A DNA stretch of 64,000 bases, taken from positions 62,001 to 126,000 of the forward strand of contig NZ_BMMK01000015.1 in assembly GCF_014645795.1 (NCBI RefSeq), in the 5' to 3' direction. The translations under genes were made by a program, and so were the position numbers. The stretch is from Longimycelium tulufanense (GTDB taxonomy: Bacteria > Actinomycetota > Actinomycetes > Mycobacteriales > Pseudonocardiaceae). Below are positions 26,591 to 36,728 of this stretch, piece by piece (position 1 is the stretch's first letter; every line of letters starts with the position of its first letter). Below the pieces are notes generated by a model. The model worked only from the letters and a program-made list of their open reading frames with translations, searched no databases and was not told where the DNA came from.

Positions 26591-28474
26591 ATGACGGTGT
26601 CGTCGGACGAGTTCACCCTGGCCGCTGACTTCCCGGCGGCCAGCCGGGACCAGTGGCGTGAGCTGGTACTCGGCGTGCTGCGCAAGTCGGGAGCGGTCGA
26701 TCCGGACGGCACCGACACCCCGCGGGAGCCCGAGGAGCTGCTCGCCACCACCACCTACGACGGGGTCACCGTCGCCCCGCTCCACACCGCCGAGGATCCG
26801 CTGCCCACCACCGGGCTGCCCGGGCTGGCGCCGTTCGTGCGCGGCAGCCGCCCGCAGGGCGCCGTGGTCGGCGGCTGGGACGTCCGGCAACGGCACGCCC
26901 ACCCCGACCCGAAGGTGACGCGGGAGGCGGTGCTCGCCGACCTGGAGAACGGCGTCAGCTCGCTGTGGCTGGCCGTGGGCGACGGTGGCCTTCCCGCCAC
27001 CGCCTTGCCCCATGTCCTCGCCGAGGTCTACCTCGACCTGGCCGGTGTCGTGCTGGACGGCGGCACGACCGGCCCGGCCGCCGCCGAGGCCCTGCTGGAG
27101 CTGGCTCGCTCCCGCGGCGCCGACCCGGCCCAACTGCGGGGCGGCCTCGGCCTCGACCCGCTCGGGCTGGCCGCCCGTACCGGCGGCGAACCCGACGTGG
27201 CCATCGCCACCACCTGGGCCACCCGCTGTGCCACCGAGCTCGGCGGGCTGCGCGCCCTCACGGTCGACGGGCTGCCGTACCACGAGGCGGGCGGTAGCGA
27301 CACCGAGGAGCTGGGCTGCACCCTCGCCGCCGGCCTCGCCTACCTGCGTGCCCTCACCGACGGAGGACTCGACCTCACCACGGCACTGCGGCAACTGGAG
27401 TTCCGCTACGCCGCCACCGCCGACCAGTTCCTCACCATCGCCAAGCTGCGCGCTGCCCGGCGACTGTGGGCCCGCGTCGGCGAGGTGTGCGGCGCCGAGG
27501 AAAGCGACCGGGCCCAACGTCAGCACGCGGTCACCTCGCCGGCGATGATGACCCGTCGTGACCCGTGGGTGAACATGCTGCGCACCACGGTCGCCTGCTT
27601 CGCCGCCGGTGTGGGTGGGGCGGACGCGGTCACCGTGCTGCCGTTCGACACCGCCCTGGGCCTGTCCGACGACTTCGCCCGTCGCATCGCCCGCAACACC
27701 CAGTCCCTGCTGCTGGAGGAATCCCACGTCGCCCGCGTGATCGACCCCGCGGGCGGCTCCTGGTACGTCGAGCGGCTCACCGAGGACCTCGCCAGCGCCG
27801 CGTGGGCGTGGTTCACCGAGATCGAGCGGGCCGGCGGCCTGGCCCGCGCCCTGGCCGACGGGCTGGTGGCGCGCCGGCTGGCCGCCACCGCCGCCCGCCG
27901 CGCCGACGAACTGGCCCACCGCCGCGACCCAGTCACCGGGGTCAGCGAGTTCCCCAACCTCGACGAGGAACTCCCGGCACGCACCCCTGCCCCGCCCGCC
28001 CCGGGCGGTGGGCTGCCCCGCCTGCGCTACGCCCAGGATTTCGAGGCCCTGCGCGATCGGGTCGACGCCCACACGGCCACCACCGGCAGCCGGCCCGCGG
28101 TGTTCCTGGCGACCCTCGGCCCGATCGCCGCGCACACCGCTCGCGCCACCTTCGCCGCCAACCTGTTCCAGGCGGCGGGCCTGGCCACCCCCACCAGCGG
28201 CCCGGCCACCGACCCGGCCGAGATCGCGGCGGCCTTCACCGCCAGTGGCTCCACCGTGGCCTGCCTGTGCGGAGCGGCGAAGACCTACGCCGAACTGGCT
28301 GCCCCGGTCGCCCGCGCGCTCACCGAGGCCGGCGCCCAGCGGGTCTGGCTGGCCGGCAAGCCCGGCGACCGGGCCGCCTCGGACGCGGCTGCCGGCGTCG
28401 ACGACTACGTGTTCACCGGATGCGACGCTCTCGGCATCCTCCGCACGACCCTGCACGACCTGGGAGTGGCCTGA
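26591..28474 (+). CDS. mutA: Methylmalonyl-CoA mutase small (beta) subunit
   Basis: A 627-aa protein of the MutA type. Its TIM-barrel region resembles MutB ([56 protein letters not shown]), but the C-terminal domain lacks the DxHxxG cobalamin motif. It pairs with MutB to isomerise (R)-methylmalonyl-CoA and succinyl-CoA, linking propionyl-CoA and branched-chain acyl metabolism. It overlaps mutB by one base (TGATG). The start ATG 26591 lies 11 bases after TATCC and has no strong ribosome binding site. Confidence 0.93.
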   Translation: MTVSSDEFTLAADFPAASRDQWRELVLGVLRKSGAVDPDGTDTPREPEELLATTTYDGVTVAPLHTAEDPLPTTGLPGLAPFVRGSRPQGAVVGGWDVRQRHAHPDPKVTREAVLADLENGVSSLWLAVGDGGLPATALPHVLAEVYLDLAGVVLDGGTTGPAAAEALLELARSRGADPAQLRGGLGLDPLGLAARTGGEPDVAIATTWATRCATELGGLRALTVDGLPYHEAGGSDTEELGCTLAAGLAYLRALTDGGLDLTTALRQLEFRYAATADQFLTIAKLRAARRLWARVGEVCGAEESDRAQRQHAVTSPAMMTRRDPWVNMLRTTVACFAAGVGGADAVTVLPFDTALGLSDDFARRIARNTQSLLLEESHVARVIDPAGGSWYVERLTEDLASAAWAWFTEIERAGGLARALADGLVARRLAATAARRADELAHRRDPVTGVSEFPNLDEELPARTPAPPAPGGGLPRLRYAQDFEALRDRVDAHTATTGSRPAVFLATLGPIAAHTARATFAANLFQAAGLATPTSGPATDPAEIAAAFTASGSTVACLCGAAKTYAELAAPVARALTEAGAQRVWLAGKPGDRAASDAAAGVDDYVFTGCDALGILRTTLHDLGVA

Positions 28475-30693
28475 TGCCGCACAGCCTGATTCCCGACTTC
28501 GGTGACGTCGAGCTCGGCCCGGCGCACGGCACGACCGATCCCGACCGCTGGCGTGCCGCGCTGCGGGACACCACCGGTGAGGACCCCGCGCAGCTGGTGT
28601 GGGACACCCCGGAGGGCATCGCCGTCAAACCGCTCTACACCGCCGATGACCTCACCGGACTGGACTTTCTGGGCACCTACCCGGGAATCGCGCCCTACCT
28701 GCGCGGGCCGTACCCGACGATGTACGTGACCCAGCCGTGGACGGTCCGCCAGTACGCGGGCTTCTCCACCGCCGAGGAGTCCAACGCCTTCTACCGGCGC
28801 AACCTTGCCGCCGGCCAGAAGGGCCTGTCGGTGGCCTTCGACCTGGCCACCCACCGCGGCTACGACAGCGACCACCCGCGGGTGACCGGCGATGTCGGGA
28901 TGGCCGGGGTCGCCATCGACTCCCTCTACGACATGCGGCAGCTCTTCGACGGCATCCCGCTGGACAAGATGAGCGTGTCGATGACCATGAACGGCGCCGT
29001 GCTCCCGGTTCTGGCCCTCTACATAGTGGCGGCCGAGGAACAGGGGGTGGCACCGGAGAAGCTGTCGGGGACCATCCAGAACGACATCCTCAAGGAGTTC
29101 ATGGTCCGCAACACCTACATCTACCCGCCGCAGCCGTCGATGCGGATCATCTCCGACATCTTCGCCTTCACCTCGCAGCGGATGCCGAAGTTCAACTCCA
29201 TCTCCATCTCCGGCTACCACATCCAGGAGGCCGGGGCCACCGCCGACCTGGAGCTGGCCTACACCCTGGCCGATGGCATCGAGTACCTGCGGGCCGGCCG
29301 GGACGCCGGGCTGGACATCGACGCCTTCGCGCCGCGGCTGTCGTTCTTCTGGGCGATCGGCATGAACTTCTTCATGGAGGTCGCCAAGCTGCGCGCGGCC
29401 CGCCTGCTGTGGGCCAAGCTGGTCAAGGGGTTCGGGGCCACCAACCCCAAGTCGCTGTCGCTGCGCACGCACTGCCAGACCTCCGGCTGGTCGCTGACCG
29501 CCCAGGACGTGTTCAACAACGTCGTGCGTACCTGCATGGAGGCGATGGCCGCCACCCAGGGCCACACCCAGTCGCTGCACACCAACGCACTCGACGAGGC
29601 ACTGGCGTTGCCCACCGACTTCTCCGCCCGGATCGCCCGCAACACCCAGCTGGTGCTGCAGCAGGAGTCCGGCACCACCCGGGTCATCGACCCGTGGGGC
29701 GGCAGCGCCTACGTCGAGCGGCTCACCCACGACCTGGCCCGCCGTGCCTGGGCGCACATCCAGGAGGTGGAGGCGGCCGGCGGCATGGCCCGTGCCATCG
29801 ACGAGGGCATCCCCAAGATGCGCGTGGAGGAGGCCGCCGCCCGTACCCAGGCCCGCATCGACTCCGGCCGGCAACCGGTCATCGGTGTCAACAAGTACCA
29901 GGTGGCCGCCGACGAGGCGATCGAGGTGCTCAAGGTCGACAACAAGACCGTGCTCGCCCAGCAGATCGACAAGCTGCGGCGGCTGCGCGCCGAACGCGAC
30001 GAGCCGGCCTGCCGGGCCGCACTGGAGGCGCTGACCCGCGCCGCCGAGGCCGCCCAGCACGGCCGCCGCGGCCCCGGGCTGGAGCAGAACCTGCTCGCCC
30101 TGTCGATCGAGGCCGCCCGCGCCCGGGCCACCGTGGGCGAGATCTCCGATGCCCTGGAGAAGGTCTACGGTCGACACACTGGGCAGATCCGCACCATCTC
30201 CGGGGTCTACCGACAGGAAGCAACAGGCGTGGACACCGTCGAACGTACCCGCAAGGCCGCCGAGGAGTTCGAGCGCGCCGAGGGTCGGCGTCCCCGCATC
30301 CTGGTCGCCAAGATGGGTCAGGACGGGCACGACCGCGGCCAGAAGGTGATCGCCTCGGCGTTCGCCGACCTCGGCTTCGACGTCGACGTCGGCCCGCTGT
30401 TCCAGACGCCGGCCGAGGTCGCGCGGCAGGCCGTGGAGGCCGACGTGCACATCGTCGGCGTCTCCTCGCTGGCCGCCGGCCACCTCACGCTGGTACCGGC
30501 GCTGCGCGAGGAGCTGGCCGCGCTCGGCCGCGAGGACGTCCTCATCGTGGTCGGCGGGGTCATCCCACCGCAGGACCACGACGCGTTGCTCGCCGCGGGC
30601 GCCACCGCCATCTTCCCGCCCGGCACCGTCATCCCCGATGCCGCGGAGAAGCTGCTGCAGACCCTGTCCGGCCGGCTTGGACACACCGTCTGA
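28474..30693 (+). CDS. mutB: Methylmalonyl-CoA mutase large (alpha) subunit, cobalamin-binding
   Basis: A 739-aa catalytic subunit. The substrate barrel contains [18 protein letters not shown] and [17 protein letters not shown]. The B12-binding domain carries [17 protein letters not shown] with the cobalt-ligating His near residue 619, followed by [13 protein letters not shown] and VGGVIPPQD. Together with MutA it forms the heterodimeric mutase. It is translationally coupled to mutA (one-base overlap) and followed after one base by meaB. Confidence 0.97.
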   Translation: MPHSLIPDFGDVELGPAHGTTDPDRWRAALRDTTGEDPAQLVWDTPEGIAVKPLYTADDLTGLDFLGTYPGIAPYLRGPYPTMYVTQPWTVRQYAGFSTAEESNAFYRRNLAAGQKGLSVAFDLATHRGYDSDHPRVTGDVGMAGVAIDSLYDMRQLFDGIPLDKMSVSMTMNGAVLPVLALYIVAAEEQGVAPEKLSGTIQNDILKEFMVRNTYIYPPQPSMRIISDIFAFTSQRMPKFNSISISGYHIQEAGATADLELAYTLADGIEYLRAGRDAGLDIDAFAPRLSFFWAIGMNFFMEVAKLRAARLLWAKLVKGFGATNPKSLSLRTHCQTSGWSLTAQDVFNNVVRTCMEAMAATQGHTQSLHTNALDEALALPTDFSARIARNTQLVLQQESGTTRVIDPWGGSAYVERLTHDLARRAWAHIQEVEAAGGMARAIDEGIPKMRVEEAAARTQARIDSGRQPVIGVNKYQVAADEAIEVLKVDNKTVLAQQIDKLRRLRAERDEPACRAALEALTRAAEAAQHGRRGPGLEQNLLALSIEAARARATVGEISDALEKVYGRHTGQIRTISGVYRQEATGVDTVERTRKAAEEFERAEGRRPRILVAKMGQDGHDRGQKVIASAFADLGFDVDVGPLFQTPAEVARQAVEADVHIVGVSSLAAGHLTLVPALREELAALGREDVLIVVGGVIPPQDHDALLAAGATAIFPPGTVIPDAAEKLLQTLSGRLGHTV

Positions 30694-30694
30694 C

Positions 30695-31678
30695 ATGTCG
30701 GGCACCATCGACGTCCAGCAGTACACCGACGGGGTGCGCGCCGGCTCGCGGGCCTGGATCGCCCGCGCCGTCACCCTGGTGGAGTCCCGCCGCCCCGACC
30801 ACCGCGACGCCGCCCAGCAGCTGCTCGTCGAGCTGCTGCCCCACACCGGCAAGGCCCGGCGGGTGGGCATCAGCGGCGTGCCCGGGGCGGGCAAGTCCAC
30901 CTTCATCGACACCCTCGGCACGCTGCTGACCGGCCGGGGCCACCAGGTGGCGGTGCTGGCCGTGGATCCCTCGTCCACCCGCAGCGGCGGCAGCATTCTC
31001 GGTGACAAGACCCGGATGAGCCGGCTGTCGACCGACCCGAACGCCTTCGTCCGGCCGTCCCCGACCGCCGGCACGCTCGGCGGGGTGGCCAAGGCCACCC
31101 GGGAGACCATCGTGGTCATGGAGGCCGCCGGCTACGACGTGGTGCTGGTCGAGACCGTGGGCGTCGGCCAGTCCGAGGTGGCCGTGGCCGACATGGTCGA
31201 CACCTTCCTGCTGCTCAGCCTGGCCCGCACCGGCGACCAGCTGCAGGGCATCAAGAAGGGCGTGCTGGAGCTGGCCGACGTCATCACCGTCAACAAGGCC
31301 GACGGGCCACACGAGCGCGACGCCACCCGCGCCGCCCGCGAGCTGGCCGGCGCGCTGCGGCTGCTGCGCTCGGCCGACGCCACCTGGCACACCCCGGTGC
31401 TGACCTGCAGCGCGTTGCAGAACGTCGGCGTGGACCGGGTCTGGGAGAACGTCGTGCGGCACCAGGAACAGCTGTCGGCGTCCGGGGAACTGGCCGACAA
31501 GCGGCGTCGCCAGTTGCACGGCTGGACCTGGGCCATGGCCCACGACTGGCTGCTGCAGGAGCTGCACGAGCACCCCACGGTGCGCGCGCTCGCGCCCGAG
31601 CTGGACCAGCAGGTCGCCGAGGGCAGCCTCACCCCGGCCCTGGCCGCCCAGCGCATCCTGGCCGCCTTCCACGAGTGA
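30695..31678 (+). CDS. meaB: Methylmalonyl-CoA mutase-associated GTPase MeaB (ArgK family)
   Basis: A 327-aa G3E GTPase. Walker A is GVPGAGKST, followed by AVDPSSTRSGGSILGDKTRM, the switch region VETVGVGQSEVAVADMVD and the base-specificity motif NKAD. MeaB gates cofactor loading and protects the mutase from inactivation. ATG 30695 lies one base after the mutB stop; an earlier in-frame start inside mutB gives non-homologous residues and is rejected. It is the third gene of the mutA-mutB-meaB operon. Confidence 0.95.
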   Translation: MSGTIDVQQYTDGVRAGSRAWIARAVTLVESRRPDHRDAAQQLLVELLPHTGKARRVGISGVPGAGKSTFIDTLGTLLTGRGHQVAVLAVDPSSTRSGGSILGDKTRMSRLSTDPNAFVRPSPTAGTLGGVAKATRETIVVMEAAGYDVVLVETVGVGQSEVAVADMVDTFLLLSLARTGDQLQGIKKGVLELADVITVNKADGPHERDATRAARELAGALRLLRSADATWHTPVLTCSALQNVGVDRVWENVVRHQEQLSASGELADKRRRQLHGWTWAMAHDWLLQELHEHPTVRALAPELDQQVAEGSLTPALAAQRILAAFHE

Positions 31679-31813
31679 CGCCCGGGTCCGCCGGCTGCGG
31701 ATCCGCTTACCGCCCCCCACCCACCGGTCACCGAGACCCCGCTTTCGTGATCTTGCTCGCCCGCCACAAGATCAATGAGACTGGAAACTTAGGGGGTGGG
31801 CTTTGTTGATCAT

Positions 31814-31855
31814 CCCCGTGAAGCCATCACGGGGCCACCGGCGTGTGGCCGGTGG
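31814..31855. terminator. Tandem, overlapping hairpins between meaB and the Rieske gene
   Basis: CCCCGTG (31814-31820) pairs with CACGGGG (31828-31834). Directly after, CCACCGG (31835-31841) pairs with CCGGTGG (31849-31855), while GGCCAC (31833-31838) can alternatively pair with GTGGCC (31845-31850). The mutually exclusive stems could act as a terminator for mutAB-meaB or as an attenuator in the leader of the gene starting at 31915. Confidence 0.5.
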
Positions 31856-31914
31856 GATCGGGCGATCAGCCCTACGGTGGGCATGCGCGCAGCCTTCGCC
31901 GAAGGGAGTCGCCC

Positions 31915-32928
31915 ATGTTCGGTTCCCCTTCCCTCCGCCGCCACTGGCCGCTGCGGTGGTTCACCGCCGCGCCCTGGGCGGAACAGCGGCCGACTTGGCG
32001 GGACGCGAAACCCTCGCTCATCGAGGCGGCACTCAAACGGGCCCAGGCACGACCGTCCGGGAACTGGTTCGTACTGGCCGCCAGCAACGAGATCCGCGCC
32101 GAACGGCCCTTCGCCCGCACCGTCGCCGGCCACGAGATCGTGGCCTGGCGCGACACCGAAGGCGCGTTGCGCGCCGGCCCGGGCGCCTGCCCCCATCTAG
32201 GCGCGCCGCTGTGCGACGCAGTTGTCCATAGTGGAAGTTTGGTGTGTCGGTGGCACGGGTTGGCGTTGGGGGAGCGGCGAATCGCCTCCTGGCAGCCCTT
32301 CCCAACCCACGATGACGGCGTGCTGGCCTGGATCCGGCTCGACCAGGTCGGTGCCGAGCAGCCCACACCACAACCGCTGCTGCCGAAGCGTCCGGGTGCG
32401 GGGGCGATCGCCGCCGTGGCCACGATGATCGGCCGCTGCGAGCCGGAGGACGTGGTGGCGAACCGGCTCGATCCGTGGCACGGCGCCTGGTTCCACCCGT
32501 ACTCATTCGCCAACCTCACGGTACTTTCCGCCCCACCCGAGGAATCCGACCTGGCGGCGGATGCCGACCGCATGCTGGTGCGGGTCACCTTCCGGCTCGC
32601 CGGCCGGGTGGGGGTACCGGTGGTCGCGGAGTTCACCTGTCCCGAACCACGCACCGTCGTGATGCGCATCGTGGAAGGCGAAGGCCAGAGCAGCGTGGTG
32701 GAAACCCACGCCACGCCACTGGGGCCCACACCCGACGGCACGCCGCGGACGGCGGTGATCGAGGCCAGCGTGGCACATTCCGAGCGTCGCGGCTTCGCTC
32801 TCGCCCGACACGCAAGCCCGCTGCTACGACCCGTCATGCGCTGGGCCGCCCGGCGGCTGTGGCGGGACGACCTTGCCTACGCCGAACGTCGCTACGAGCT
32901 ACGTACCACCGGACGCTGGCCCGGTTGA
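31915..32928 (+). CDS. Rieske [2Fe-2S] protein, DUF5914 type (carotenoid-associated)
   Basis: A 337-aa protein. The Rieske cluster ligands are CPHLGAPLCD and CRWHG (Cys-x-His ... Cys-x-x-His) near residues 90-112. The C-terminal half is a non-Rieske domain (WHGAWFHPYSFANLTVLSAPPEE) as in DUF5914 proteins encoded beside carotenoid genes. ATG 31915 follows GGGAG by 8 bases. It is convergent with crtU and overlaps its 3' end by 37 bases. It probably oxidises or hydroxylates a carotenoid; that role is inferred from neighbours only. Confidence 0.8.
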   Translation: MFGSPSLRRHWPLRWFTAAPWAEQRPTWRDAKPSLIEAALKRAQARPSGNWFVLAASNEIRAERPFARTVAGHEIVAWRDTEGALRAGPGACPHLGAPLCDAVVHSGSLVCRWHGLALGERRIASWQPFPTHDDGVLAWIRLDQVGAEQPTPQPLLPKRPGAGAIAAVATMIGRCEPEDVVANRLDPWHGAWFHPYSFANLTVLSAPPEESDLAADADRMLVRVTFRLAGRVGVPVVAEFTCPEPRTVVMRIVEGEGQSSVVETHATPLGPTPDGTPRTAVIEASVAHSERRGFALARHASPLLRPVMRWAARRLWRDDLAYAERRYELRTTGRWPG

Positions 32929-34514
32929 GCCGCTCCGAACCGTGGCACCCGGCCCAGCCGGGACGCCAGCGTCCGCAGCAGCCGGACCCGGCCCGTGGTG
33001 GGCACACTCCACACCGACTCACCCTGGACGCCCCAGCGCGACAGCAACGCGTTGGCGGCCAGCACACCACTGGTGGCCGCGCGCTCCATCAACGCCACTG
33101 GCAGGTCCACGCGCACCAGGTCGCCGGCCAGGACCAGGAAGTCCTCGGTGGTACACACATCGGGCCGTCGGGAATAGCTGCCCGGAGGGAAAAGTGGGCA
33201 GTCGGTGCGCCACTCGTGGCGCTCGTCGATGGTGTGCGCGCCGGCGGTCTCCGGATACACCTGGTGCAGGTGCCGGACCAACTCCCGGCGCGCCCACGCC
33301 TTGTCCGTTCCCTCGGGAAGGGCGTAGGCGTGGAGTTCCACGACCGAACCTCGATGCTGCCTCGCCCATTCCCGGGCTTCCCGCTCGTAGCGGTCGAGCA
33401 CGCTGACGTTGTCCAGGATTCCGAAACCGGCGGTCCCCAGGAACGCGGGACGGTCGGCGCGGATGGGGCGGTCCAACCACAACCGGGAGACCAGGAACGG
33501 TGGAGCCGAGCCCAGCGCCGCGATCCGGGCTCGCCACTCAGGGTCGCCGAGGTCCGGGGACGCCGCACAGACCGCCTGAAGCCCGCGAACGTTCAGTGCC
33601 AGCACCACCGCGTCCGCGTCGATCGCCTCGCCGTTTGCGGTCCGTGCCTGGTAACGGCGTGGCCCGCTGTGCGTGACCGCGGAGACGACGGTGCCACTGC
33701 GGACAACCGCGCCGTTGTTCTCCAGATGACGACGCAACGGGTCCCACAACACCTGCCCGAACGGGCCGGCGGCGGTGTCGAAGACCAACCCTTCGGCGGA
33801 ACCGAAGAAATAGATGTGGAACATGGTGGCCAGCTCGGCGGCCGAGAGCTGTTCGGGCGGGACGAAGAAGCTCCGGGAGAACACCGACAGCGCGAGGTGG
33901 CGCGCGGTGGCCGGGAACCTCAGTGCGCGCAGGTAGCTGTCGGCGTCAAGCCCGTCGAGCCTGTCGTAGACGCGGGGAACCGCGACGTCCAGCAGCAGAA
34001 GGGCTGCCCGAGTGTCCACCCGGGCGAGGTCCTGCCAACGGAACGTTGGTGTGCGCAGGAGGAATCCCAGTGCGTTCCACGGAGGAGTGCGCGGAACGCG
34101 GGAGAAGCTGTCGCGGTGGCCGTCGGCGTGCAGTAGGGGATAGTCCCGCAGATCGATCAAACCGGCCGCCGCGGGATCCGCACGGCGCAGCAGGCGACGC
34201 AGGTTGTAGTACTGACGGAAGAACGCGTGGAACCCGCGGGACATGGTGACAGTGCTGCCACTGGCAAGTCGCGTCGACCAACTCCCGACACGTCCGCCCA
34301 GATAGGACTCGCGCTCGCACAGTACGACCTCGACGCCACGTTCGGCCAGGACGGTGGCCGCCGACAGACCGGCGATCCCGCCACCGGCCACAACGACCCG
34401 GGGCCGCCGGTCGAGATGCTCGGTGTCGGCACGCCCCTCGGGGCCGGGCAGATGCACCGCACGCCGATCCCGGCCCGGTCGGAGCGTCCCGCCGCGTCCG
34501 CGACACCACCTCAT
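32892..34514 (-). CDS. crtU: CrtU-like FAD-dependent carotene desaturase/methyltransferase (aromatic-ring forming)
   Basis: A 540-aa flavoprotein. The dinucleotide-binding motif VVVAGGGIAGLSAATVLAE starts near residue 41, followed by CERESYLGGRVGSW. The segment SRGFHAFFRQYYNLRRLLRR is characteristic of CrtU/phi-ring synthases rather than CrtI. In Streptomyces and Brevibacterium CrtU converts beta-carotene rings to the aromatic rings of isorenieratene. ATG 34514 overlaps the methyltransferase stop by 4 bases (ATGA). A stretch of about 38 residues precedes the FAD motif, so a later start cannot be excluded. The 3' end overlaps the convergent Rieske gene by 37 bases. Confidence 0.82.
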   Translation of the reverse strand: MRWCRGRGGTLRPGRDRRAVHLPGPEGRADTEHLDRRPRVVVAGGGIAGLSAATVLAERGVEVVLCERESYLGGRVGSWSTRLASGSTVTMSRGFHAFFRQYYNLRRLLRRADPAAAGLIDLRDYPLLHADGHRDSFSRVPRTPPWNALGFLLRTPTFRWQDLARVDTRAALLLLDVAVPRVYDRLDGLDADSYLRALRFPATARHLALSVFSRSFFVPPEQLSAAELATMFHIYFFGSAEGLVFDTAAGPFGQVLWDPLRRHLENNGAVVRSGTVVSAVTHSGPRRYQARTANGEAIDADAVVLALNVRGLQAVCAASPDLGDPEWRARIAALGSAPPFLVSRLWLDRPIRADRPAFLGTAGFGILDNVSVLDRYEREAREWARQHRGSVVELHAYALPEGTDKAWARRELVRHLHQVYPETAGAHTIDERHEWRTDCPLFPPGSYSRRPDVCTTEDFLVLAGDLVRVDLPVALMERAATSGVLAANALLSRWGVQGESVWSVPTTGRVRLLRTLASRLGRVPRFGAAQPGQRPVVRSS

Positions 34515-35242
34515 CGCGTCACCTCCGGTTGTGGTTGGCACGCCACGAATGTGTGCACGATGCCCCGCTGCCACCCGGTCACCGGCGAGACGTCCACCGG
34601 GTCGAATCCACAGCCGAACAATCGATTTCGAAATGTCTGCACACCGTCGAAGCTGAGCACGCTCCGCCACAGGTAGACGAAGAGTCGAGGATCGCGCGCC
34701 ACGACCGTTCCCAGCGGGACGATCACGGACCAGCACACCACAGTCCACACCAGACGGTGCCACCATGAGTCGCGGACCGAATACTCGTGCACCACCAGCT
34801 GCCCGCCCGGCCGCAACATCCCGCGCAGCCGGCGCAATGCCCTGTCCGGATCGTCGAGGTTGCGCACCAGGTAGGCGGCAAAGATCACGTCGAACGGGGC
34901 GTCCATGTCGGCTTCGGCGAGCTGGCCGGCGCTGGCGTGTACGAACCGCACATTGTCCGGCCACGTCTTCGCCCGGGCGCGGGCCAGCATCCCCGCCGAA
35001 GCGTCCACCCCCACGATCTGGGCGGCCGGGGCCACCGCGAGTAGAGCCGCCGTGGAAGCTCCCGTACCGCAGCCCAGATCCAGGATCCGGAGCCCGGATC
35101 CGGGGCCGGTGCGGGCCCGCAAAGCCGACATCCTCAGGTGGCGGTGGTAGCCGGGGTTGGCCCCGACGAGAAGGTCGTAGCCGCGTGCCGCGGCGTCGAA
35201 GGCACCTGGTACCCAGGCCCGGGGGACCTTCGCCGCGGTCAC
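34511..35242 (-). CDS. crtT: CrtT-like class I SAM-dependent methyltransferase
   Basis: A 243-aa methyltransferase. The SAM motif is RILDLGCGTGAS (residues 52-63), followed by VGVDASAGML and PFDVIFAAYLVRNLDDPDRA, as in the UbiE/COQ5 group. GTG 35242 overlaps the crtYd stop by 4 bases (GTGA). Its place between lycopene cyclase and crtU genes matches crtT of the Streptomyces crtY-crtT-crtU arrangement, where its product is a putative methyltransferase. The exact substrate is not known. Confidence 0.78.
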   Translation of the reverse strand: MTAAKVPRAWVPGAFDAAARGYDLLVGANPGYHRHLRMSALRARTGPGSGLRILDLGCGTGASTAALLAVAPAAQIVGVDASAGMLARARAKTWPDNVRFVHASAGQLAEADMDAPFDVIFAAYLVRNLDDPDRALRRLRGMLRPGGQLVVHEYSVRDSWWHRLVWTVVCWSVIVPLGTVVARDPRLFVYLWRSVLSFDGVQTFRNRLFGCGFDPVDVSPVTGWQRGIVHTFVACQPQPEVTR

Positions 35243-35556
35243 CGTGCGTCCTCCCGGATCCGGGAGGCTTCCCACAACACCAGCGTGGCGGTGACCATCG
35301 CGAAGCTGAACAGGAAGTCCTCCACCGGGATGTCCCAGGGGGCGCGGACACCGAGGATGGCCCAGTCGGCATACTGGACGATCGGCGCGCTCAGCTTCGT
35401 CAGCCACCCGTCGACCGGGACCTGGAAGGCGAACACGATGCCGAGGCTGAGCCAGTAGGCCCGCCGGCGGAACAACCCGGTGCGCAGGACCAGCAGCTCG
35501 AGCAGCACGACCAGCACCGCGACGACGATTGCGGCAATGAGGTACTCCGGGCTCAT
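35239..35556 (-). CDS. crtYd: Lycopene cyclase subunit CrtYd-like
   Basis: A 105-aa membrane protein with three hydrophobic segments: LIAAIVVAVLVVLLELLVL, YWLSLGIVFAFQVPVDGWL and FLFSFAMVTATLVLWEA. The motif DIPVEDFLFSF is the conserved PxE(D/E) signature of the lycopene cyclase domain. CrtYc and CrtYd form a heterodimer that cyclises lycopene to beta-carotene in Brevibacterium and other actinobacteria. ATG 35556 overlaps the crtYc stop by 4 bases (ATGA). Confidence 0.85.
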   Translation of the reverse strand: MSPEYLIAAIVVAVLVVLLELLVLRTGLFRRRAYWLSLGIVFAFQVPVDGWLTKLSAPIVQYADWAILGVRAPWDIPVEDFLFSFAMVTATLVLWEASRIREDAR

Positions 35557-35909
35557 GACGTTCCGCCCACGCCGAAGCCGGTCAGCGGTTGCGGACGCCG
35601 GTCGAACAGGCCACTGACAGCCTCGTAGGTCAGCAACGCGCATAGCGGGATGACCACGAAGAAGACCAGCTCCTCCACGGGGAGACCACCGGGGAGGGTG
35701 ACACCGGTGACGAACTGTGGGTTGAAACCCCAGTGGCCGCGGACGAAGCCGATGAGGTCCCACGCCAGGAAGACACCGATCACCGGAAGCAACGTTCGCG
35801 CCAGGCGCTCGGGACGCCGGTAGACGCCCGCACCCAAGAACTCCAGCGGCAGGGTGATCAGGACGCAGCCCGCCATCAGCCACAGGTACTCGAAACCGTC
35901 GCTGCCCAC
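35553..35909 (-). CDS. crtYc: Lycopene cyclase subunit CrtYc-like
   Basis: A 118-aa membrane protein: FEYLWLMAGCVLITLPLEFL, then LLPVIGVFLAWDLIGFVRGH and the motif GGLPVEELVFFVVIPLCALL. The PVEELVFF motif matches that of its partner (PVEDFLFS), and WDLIGFVRGHWGFNPQ is typical of CrtYc. GTG 35909 is supported by GGGAGG, 6 bases upstream; an earlier ATG at 35987 would add unlike residues. It is the first gene of the crtYc-crtYd-crtT-crtU transcript, all four coupled by 4-base overlaps. Confidence 0.85.
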   Translation of the reverse strand: MGSDGFEYLWLMAGCVLITLPLEFLGAGVYRRPERLARTLLPVIGVFLAWDLIGFVRGHWGFNPQFVTGVTLPGGLPVEELVFFVVIPLCALLTYEAVSGLFDRRPQPLTGFGVGGTS

Positions 35910-36023
35910 GAACGCCTCCCTCGGCTCGACGACCTGGAACACGCCCGCGGCCCAGCTTTCCCCACCGCTCCGACCGACGCACGACAAGTCCCACGGCGGG
36001 AGGTATGAGCCGGCCCGACCCGG

Positions 36024-36278
36024 TCAACCAGGTGTCGTCGAGTGTGTCGGGATGAACGGTCGTGGCGTTGCGGCCTGCTCGGCGTAGGTCGCACGCACAG
36101 CGGCCAACGCGGTGTCGACGTCGACGCCGAGCCCCCGCGCCCGGCCCGCGAAATCGTGCGTGGCCCCGGTAAGGGGATCGGGCTGGCCCAGCGTCTCGGA
36201 CGCGGCGGCGCGGGTTCCCCAGCAACGAGCAGTGTGCAGCACGCCGGTGGTCGCCAGCTCGCAAGACGCCCGCGCCAC
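36024..36278 (-). other. Possible gene fragment upstream of crtYc (84 codons, unrecognised)
   Basis: An 84-codon frame with moderate coding bias: CELATTGVLHTARCWGTRAA, then DDFAGRARGLGVDVDTALAA-like helical sequence and a Pro-rich end. It resembles no family that I can name. Its position directly upstream of the crt transcript suggests either a decayed gene or a chance frame. The true start may lie elsewhere. Confidence 0.25.
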
Positions 36279-36728
36279 GGCGCCGGGGGCGAGGCCGAGG
36301 TCGCGTGCGAGCGGACAGTTCGTGGGATCTTCTGTGCCTATAGTTTCAGTGATGACAAGAATAACCTTCTTCGGCGCAGCGGCTCGAGACCAAGCAGAAC
36401 AAGGACAACAAAGGCCGCCGCAACGTGCGGTTCTGCGGATGGTCTACGGAAGCGCGGGCGGGTCACAGGTCTTGTGGGCCAGTCGGGCTGGACGCAGGGT
36501 ACCGCCGTGCTCGAACTCGAAATTGGGGATCTCGAATGCTTCGTAACTTTCCGAATTCACTCGTTCAGTCTAGTCCCGAAGATCGTTCTCCCCATCGATC
36601 CTGTCCTCGCACGACATGATTCGGCAGTTCACACTTTGAGCGGAGCCCGTCCGTTTCTGTCACCCGGGCAGGGGATCACCGACACAACCCGACACATGCT
36701 CGGGGCGCTGAGGGGGTAAGACTGGATC
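36279..36728. other. Low-bias intergenic DNA upstream of the PepSY lipoprotein
   Basis: A 450-base stretch with lower GC than its neighbours and stops in most frames (for example TGTGCCTATAGTTTCAGTG near 36335). No gene, tRNA or strong dyad was recognised. The last part should hold the promoter of the lipoprotein gene at 36729. Confidence 0.4.

Noticed and set aside
28405-31119. 900-codon minus-strand open frame across mutB and meaB
   Set aside because: It is antisense to clear mutB/meaB motifs and has no recognisable protein signature.
31843-31914. Upstream extension of the Rieske/DUF5914 gene
   Set aside because: The 24 extra residues overlap the hairpins and lack a ribosome binding site; ATG 31915 has GGGAG at the right distance.
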